DNA from: an uncultured Eubacteriales bacterium
GTDB taxonomy: Bacteria > Bacillota > Clostridia > Oscillospirales > CAG-382
Assembly: GCA_934444485.1 (NCBI GenBank)
Contig: CAKSCN010000108.1
Span: 1 to 8,515, forward strand
Direction: 5' to 3'
Length of the DNA: 8,515 bases
Shown here piece by piece: positions 5,781 through 8,515 of the stretch. The position numbers were made by a program, and so were the translations under genes. Below the pieces are notes generated by a model. The model was not told the origin of the DNA and searched no databases. It saw only the letters and a list, made by a program, of their open reading frames with translations. Within the stretch, counting starts at the first letter, position 1. Each line of letters begins with the position of its first letter.

Positions 5781-6851
5781 ATGAGAACATTCGTAAAAAG
5801 AGCGGCGGCTATGTTGTTGACTGCTTCGGCAGTGTTGTGTTTAGCTTCGTGCCGCGAGAAAGCGGAGAAAGAGCCGCCGAGCGACACGGCACTTCCGACT
5901 GTCTGTGAAAATGTGCCTGAAAACGAAAATAAAGCCGAAGCCGAAAGCACGGAGACACTGCTGATAACAACAACCGTATTCTCAAACGGCGTGAATTACG
6001 ATGACGGAGTTGATCTTATCGTTTACGAGTGCGATACCGAGACTCTTGAATTGACTCCCGTTTTTCGGAGAAAAATCTATTCCGTTTATCCTGCAAACAC
6101 GGTGGATTTTGCAAACGGCAAGGTCTATTTTGCGGACGCAGACGAAAAGCGTCTCTATGACAATATGTTTTGCTTCGATATGAAAACCGGAGAGGTGAAT
6201 AAACTGACGGACGGCAAGTTTGCCTTTGACGACTTTTTGATGGTGGATGGTGTACTCTACGCAAATGCGGCTCGTGAATACTGCAACGCAGTCCAACCGG
6301 CACGCTTTGACACGGAGGACAACAGCTTTACCTACAGAAACCCGGACGATGATGACACAATGCACGTCTCTTTCTCTTATGACAGGTACGAGGACGCATT
6401 CCTTATTACGACTTGCAGCCTTGCAGAGCGGAGTACTCACCGGGTTGCGGCGGAGACGCACATCACACCGAAAACCGTTTCGTGGCTGTCAAAGGATTTT
6501 AAGACCGTGACCCCGATTTTCTTTACCGAGGATTTTGAAATCAACACGACACGACGCCTTGACGAGAAGCGCATCCTTATGACGACAGAACCGTATATGA
6601 CCGCAAAGAGAACGATGAAGCTTCTTGATATCGAGACAAAAGAGGTCACCGACGTAAATATTCCGGGACTTTTGCAGGAGTATATGTTTTATCCGCTTGA
6701 AGACGGAAACACGGTGTTTTTGATCGGACAGAACACAGTGCCGTCGTGGCAGTTTTACAGGTACAAAATGGACAGCGGCGAGCTTACTCACATAGAGTTT
6801 CCCGAAACTCCGGCGCAGATTGTGGATTTGCAGTTAACGTCACGGTCGTGA
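5781..6851 (+). CDS. Predicted lipoprotein with beta-propeller-like repeats
   Basis: A 356-residue exported lipoprotein. The N-terminus has basic residues (MRTFVKR), a hydrophobic core and a lipobox LASC with the lipidated cysteine at residue 24, the signal peptidase II pattern of membrane-anchored proteins. A charged Lys/Glu/Pro linker follows (about 25-58). The rest is built of strand-turn units of the form 'NGKVYFAD...MFCFDMKTGEVNKLTDG', 'DGVLYAN...ARFDTEDNSF', 'RILMTTE...LLDIETKEVTDV' and 'NTVFLIG...YRYKMDSGELTHI'. Each pairs a display strand with a 'D..TGE/TKE' turn, typical of beta-propeller blades (PQQ-like or DUF5050-like). The start follows an AGAGGGGG ribosome site with about 7 nt spacing. 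Function is not known; propellers on the cell surface commonly bind ligands or partners. No enzyme motif is seen. The gene is probably separately transcribed but may also be read from the methyltransferase promoter. Confidence 0.85.
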   Translation: MRTFVKRAAAMLLTASAVLCLASCREKAEKEPPSDTALPTVCENVPENENKAEAESTETLLITTTVFSNGVNYDDGVDLIVYECDTETLELTPVFRRKIYSVYPANTVDFANGKVYFADADEKRLYDNMFCFDMKTGEVNKLTDGKFAFDDFLMVDGVLYANAAREYCNAVQPARFDTEDNSFTYRNPDDDDTMHVSFSYDRYEDAFLITTCSLAERSTHRVAAETHITPKTVSWLSKDFKTVTPIFFTEDFEINTTRRLDEKRILMTTEPYMTAKRTMKLLDIETKEVTDVNIPGLLQEYMFYPLEDGNTVFLIGQNTVPSWQFYRYKMDSGELTHIEFPETPAQIVDLQLTSRS

Positions 6852-6885
6852 AGTGCGGCTTGGGTTACTGATAATGACATAAATA

Positions 6886-6930
6886 AACCGAGGGCGACCG
6901 TGTATGCGATCTCTCTCGGTTGTTGTTTTG
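6886..6930 (+). terminator. Probable terminator of the lipoprotein gene
   Basis: AACCGAG (6886-6892) pairs with CTCGGTT (6915-6921) around a long 22-nt loop and is followed by TTGTTGTTTTG at 6920-6930. The 7-bp stem is perfect, but the loop is long and the T-run is interrupted, so the site may be weak. Confidence 0.5.
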
Positions 6931-7113
6931 AGTAGGCTATAGAGTATAAAAGACTTTAACGATATTACGCCGAAAACGAATGAGAAACAGCATAAAATAC
7001 CTCCCGAAGTGTACATAAAAACGATTTTGTGCGTGTGAACCCACACACCTGAAGCTCCGTGTTCACCGCTCTGTATCTTTGCGCACTCGTCGAGCGGAGC
7101 AAACCGGGAAAAT

Positions 7114-7135
7114 GCAAAATCTTAGCAAAATCTTA
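7114..7135 (+). repeat. 11-bp perfect tandem repeat, Pho-box-like
   Basis: GCAAAATCTTA occurs twice back to back (7114-7124, 7125-7135). Read in register it gives TTAGCA-N5-TTAACA (7122-7127 and 7133-7138). This matches the direct-repeat layout of the Bacillus PhoP site (TTAACA-like hexamers every 11 bp). A third, weaker hexamer (AATGCA) lies one period upstream at 7111-7116. No gene starts close downstream on the plus strand. Confidence 0.45.
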
Positions 7136-7256
7136 ACACAGTTGAGCGCAAAAAATTAACCGTAGAACACGAAGAGGCCGGCACTTGATGAATGCCAAAC
7201 GGCAACCCGCGATGCGGCATAAGGTATGTATTCTGTTAATGTTTTGTATCTTGCTG

Positions 7257-7514
7257 TTATTTAAGCACAAGCTCTCTTTTCGCACTCTGTACCGGCTCAA
7301 CCAATCCCACTTCTTCACGGAAGTTCTCTACGTCTATCCCAAGAAACAATATGATTCTCAGCGCCGTTACCGTCCCCGGAAGCTTTCTTCCCGATTCGAC
7401 CTTCTGATACCATCGTACCGACACCGACACCGCCTCCGCCACCTGACTCTGCGTGTAGCCGAGCCTCGTCCTTGCTTCAAGTACGGCGCTTGCAAATTTG
7501 GACGCTATTCTCAC
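7257..7514 (-). CDS. XRE-family helix-turn-helix regulator (short)
   Basis: An 85-residue DNA-binding protein starting at a GTG (7514-7512). Residues about 12-62 form the Cro/C1-type domain: helices around ARTRLGYTQSQVAEAVSVSVRWYQKVESGRKLPGTVTALRIILFLGIDV, with the typical 'TQ..VAE...VS...YQK.E.GRK.P' signature of helices 2-3. The tail ends in a charged stretch with no clear sensor or membrane segment. The start is supported by AGGAGG 8 nt upstream and by a TATAAT box on the minus strand at 7546-7541. This is a stand-alone regulator with no partner toxin or phage gene nearby. It may act on its own promoter or on the long spacer it faces, by inference. Its targets are unknown, and there is no sign that it is truncated. 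Confidence 0.9.
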   Translation of the reverse strand: MRIASKFASAVLEARTRLGYTQSQVAEAVSVSVRWYQKVESGRKLPGTVTALRIILFLGIDVENFREEVGLVEPVQSAKRELVLK

Positions 7515-7522
7515 GATTGATA

Positions 7523-7528
7523 CCTCCT
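7523..7528 (-). promoter_or_regulatory. Ribosome binding site supporting the GTG start
   Basis: On the minus strand AGGAGG ends 8 nt before GTG 7514. The nearby ATG at 7542-7540 is out of frame, so GTG is the real start. Confidence 0.85.
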
Positions 7529-7540
7529 CTACTGAAATTC

Positions 7541-7570
7541 ATTATATCAAAACATCAATCGGCTTGAAAA
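7541..7570 (-). promoter_or_regulatory. Promoter of the XRE gene
   Basis: A perfect TATAAT reads at 7546-7541 on the minus strand. A TTTTCA -35 (4 of 6) lies 18 bp upstream at about 7570-7565. The leader would be only about 20 nt and contains the ribosome site. Confidence 0.55.
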
Positions 7571-7741
7571 CGTCCCATTGGTTCGTGTTGTGTAAATTGT
7601 TACCGTTATTGACTTAATTTACAAATAGTCTACATTATCGTTTTAAGACTCACGAGAATAACGGATAATAACCCGATAAATAATACTTGTTTCGCATTTT
7701 TGCAAAAGCTGTTCGTTATATTGCACAAATAAGCCTGCTTG

Positions 7742-7767
7742 ATATACGGTTTAAGAGTACCGTATAT
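7742..7767. repeat. 9-bp perfect inverted repeat
   Basis: ATATACGGT (7742-7750) and ACCGTATAT (7759-7767) are exact reverse complements with an 8-bp spacer. No T-run follows on either strand, so it is more likely a regulator site or an RNA hairpin than a terminator. Confidence 0.5.
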
Positions 7768-7967
7768 TGTACACCGAACGCCAAATAAACCCGAATCAGG
7801 TTAAAACATCCCGTTTTTTATCTGATAATCGACTGTATACTCCTTGAATTGAGTTTTAATTCTAAAAACATTCGTCATTATCACCAAATATCGCACATCT
7901 GTTTCGACTCAAACGACCCATTCCTCCATAATTGCGCTAAGAAGCTGTTCAGATCTTTGAAACTGTC

Positions 7968-7996
7968 TTGACAAATACTGCTAATTGGGGTAGAAT
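7968..7996 (+). promoter_or_regulatory. Near-consensus promoter of the DUF6514-like gene
   Basis: TTGACA (7968-7973), exactly 17 bp, and TAGAAT (7991-7996; 5 of 6) make a strong sigma-A promoter. Start is predicted near 8003, with a leader of about 53 nt that is very A-rich. Confidence 0.85.
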
Positions 7997-8041
7997 TTGA
8001 TTACAAAAAGTACAAATCAGTAAAAAACAGGCAAATTTGAT

Positions 8042-8047
8042 AAGAGG
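8042..8047 (+). promoter_or_regulatory. Ribosome binding site deciding the TTG start
   Basis: AAGAGG sits 8 nt before TTG 8056. The frame has a TAA five codons upstream of the TTG and no ATG anywhere inside, so TTG is the only sensible start. Confidence 0.75.
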
Positions 8048-8055
8048 CGAGAAAA

Positions 8056-8271
8056 TTGTACTTATACAGAATTTTCAGCGAAAAACTGCGTTCGGAGGAG
8101 GTCGGAGCTTATATCGGCTACGGAATCAAGGTATTCGACGGGGAGTGTGAAGTAACAAGTATTTCGGACATTTCGGAAAACAAAAGCGAAGTTGAAGAGC
8201 TTTGCCGATTATGCACCGTGTGTCAGCTTGATCCGAAACATTTCGGCGATGTTATCGAAGACAGCATCTGA
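8056..8271 (+). CDS. Small DUF6514-like protein
   Basis: A 71-residue acidic soluble protein with no signal peptide or membrane segment. It reads MYLYRIFSEKL... then AYIGYGIKVFDGE, then ISDISENKSEVEELCRLCTVCQLDPKHFGDVIEDSI at the end. The 'YGIK', 'I.DIS....EVE.L', and terminal 'LDP.HF.DVIED' motifs recall the clostridial DUF6514 family, whose members are similarly short with no known role. That assignment is from memory of the family pattern. Two cysteines (C52 and C55 in LCTVC) form a CxxC-like pair (C-T-V-C); with only two it is not by itself a metal site. The gene has its own strong promoter, starts at a rare TTG with a good ribosome site, and stands alone. A TTG start combined with a strong promoter may temper translation. 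Confidence 0.75.
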   Translation: MYLYRIFSEKLRSEEVGAYIGYGIKVFDGECEVTSISDISENKSEVEELCRLCTVCQLDPKHFGDVIEDSI

Positions 8272-8515
8272 ACATTCATAGTGGCACAAATTGCAGAACG
8301 GTTTTACTAAAATCGAAAAGACGGTAAGAAGACAGTTTATCCGTAAAGATTTACGTTAAGATTCTGCTAATTTTTACCTCTTTTCGCTTTTTTCGATTCG
8401 ACCGAAACCACGCATTTACGTCATTTTACGCAAGTCGTTTGTTTTGAGGGCGAATGCGGTCGAATTTGTTCACAATTTGCACTTGAATGTTATGGCATTT
8501 TATGGTAATATATTC
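8272..8515. other. Non-coding right end with inverted repeats
   Basis: No ORF is supported in these 244 bp. Seen: AATCGAAAA (8311-8319) complementary to TTTTCGATT (8390-8398), enclosing GGTAA/TTACC (8323-8327, 8374-8378) and a tight palindrome CGTAAA-GA-TTTACG (8342-8355). Together these could fold as a nested stem. A pyrimidine-rich run covers 8369-8393. This may be the 3' end of the small gene's transcript, but a classical stem-plus-T-run terminator is not evident. Confidence 0.35.
8483..8511 (+). promoter_or_regulatory. Possible promoter at the right edge
   Basis: TTGAAT (8483-8488), 17 bp, and TAATAT (8506-8511) preceded by TGG (an extended -10) suggest a rightward promoter. The gene it would serve lies beyond the window. 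Confidence 0.35.

Larger units (their letters stand above)
6852..7256. other. Non-coding stretch between lipoprotein and XRE genes
   Basis: About 400 bp between two convergent genes with no supported ORF. Contents seen: the lipoprotein terminator candidate, an 11-bp tandem repeat (7114-7135), a small inverted repeat GTGTG/CACAC (7033-7037, 7044-7048), and a short hairpin TGCC/GGCA around AAAC near 7192-7203. Convergent genes do not need such a long spacer, so an RNA or a decayed gene may lie here. I cannot support either. Confidence 0.5.
7515..8055. other. Long AT-rich divergent spacer between XRE and DUF6514-like genes
   Basis: This 541-bp region has no plus-strand ATG that I could find between about 7535 and 8055 and no plausible ORF on either strand. 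It contains the XRE promoter, a candidate forward promoter TTGACT (7609-7614) with TACATT (7631-7636) at 16 bp, a 9-bp inverted repeat (7742-7767), a palindromic TTTTGCAAAA near 7698-7707, a TGTACA at 7768-7773, and the promoter of the small gene at 7968-7996. Its length and structure suggest a possible small RNA or extra operators. Neither is shown. Confidence 0.5.

Noticed and set aside
5633..5908. 91-codon plus frame bridging the methyltransferase and lipoprotein
   Set aside because: It overlaps both real genes in a different frame and shows no start signal.
6840..7046. 68-codon minus-strand frame after the lipoprotein gene
   Set aside because: It starts at GTG with a poor ribosome site, overlaps the end of the lipoprotein gene antisense, and has no recognisable domain.
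7185..7520. Plus-strand 111-codon frame with a hydrophobic stretch, starting after GAAGAGG
   Set aside because: It runs antisense to the well-supported XRE gene for most of its length and becomes Arg/His-rich there, which is the usual look of a shadow frame. The ribosome site is mediocre.
7257..8271. XRE regulator plus small protein as a toxin-antitoxin pair
   Set aside because: The genes are divergent and 541 bp apart, each with its own promoter. The small protein lacks toxin motifs and resembles DUF6514 instead.
1..8515. CRISPR array, transposon, tRNA or rRNA
   Set aside because: The only long direct repeats are the protein-coding modules. No spacer-repeat periodicity, transposase motif, cloverleaf or rRNA sequence was seen on either strand.

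Overview
The window looks like a chromosomal fragment of an uncultured gut-type Clostridia (Bacillota, Oscillospiraceae/Ruminococcaceae-like). This is inferred from clostridial Shine-Dalgarno sequences, sigma-A-type promoters with 16-18 bp spacers, a Gram-positive surface architecture (signal peptide plus S-layer homology repeats), a lipoprotein, and a small DUF6514-like protein. Coding DNA has moderate GC and the spacers are AT-rich. No RNA gene, transposase, integrase or CRISPR array was seen.

Left end (1-775): the 5' part of an unrecognised gene runs leftward off the window. It is transcribed divergently from a very large secreted protein gene. The 357-bp divergent spacer carries two good sigma-A promoters, five exact copies of the palindrome TGTACA within 212 bp, and a separate 12-bp perfect palindrome. 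It is the most elaborate regulatory region in the window.

Centre (776-4962): one 1369-residue exported modular protein. In order it has a signal peptide, two nearly identical ~197-residue modules in tandem, an InlB/Flg_new-like small beta repeat, a third diverged copy of the same module, three S-layer homology (SLH) repeat units lying inside the chain rather than at an end, and a C-terminal right-handed parallel beta-helix of the pectate-lyase-like class. The likely role is a cell-wall-held, carbohydrate-binding polysaccharide lyase or hydrolase. A strong intrinsic terminator follows.

Right of centre (4963-6930): a class I SAM-dependent methyltransferase and a predicted beta-propeller-like lipoprotein lie on the same strand. 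Each is preceded by the same promoter-like sequence (about 24 of 34 positions identical), which suggests either coordinated control or a duplicated promoter.

Right end (6931-8515): mostly non-coding DNA around two small genes, a leftward XRE-family regulator (85 aa) and a rightward DUF6514-like protein (71 aa, TTG start). The spacers hold an 11-bp tandem repeat resembling a Gram-positive Pho box, a 9-bp inverted repeat, and a possible promoter at the extreme right edge for a gene outside the window.

Most convincing calls: the modular SLH/beta-helix protein, the methyltransferase, the lipoprotein, the XRE regulator, the terminator at 4928-4962, and the consensus promoters at 680-708 and 7968-7996. 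The specific substrate of the big protein and the regulator that might read the TGTACA array cannot be determined from sequence alone.
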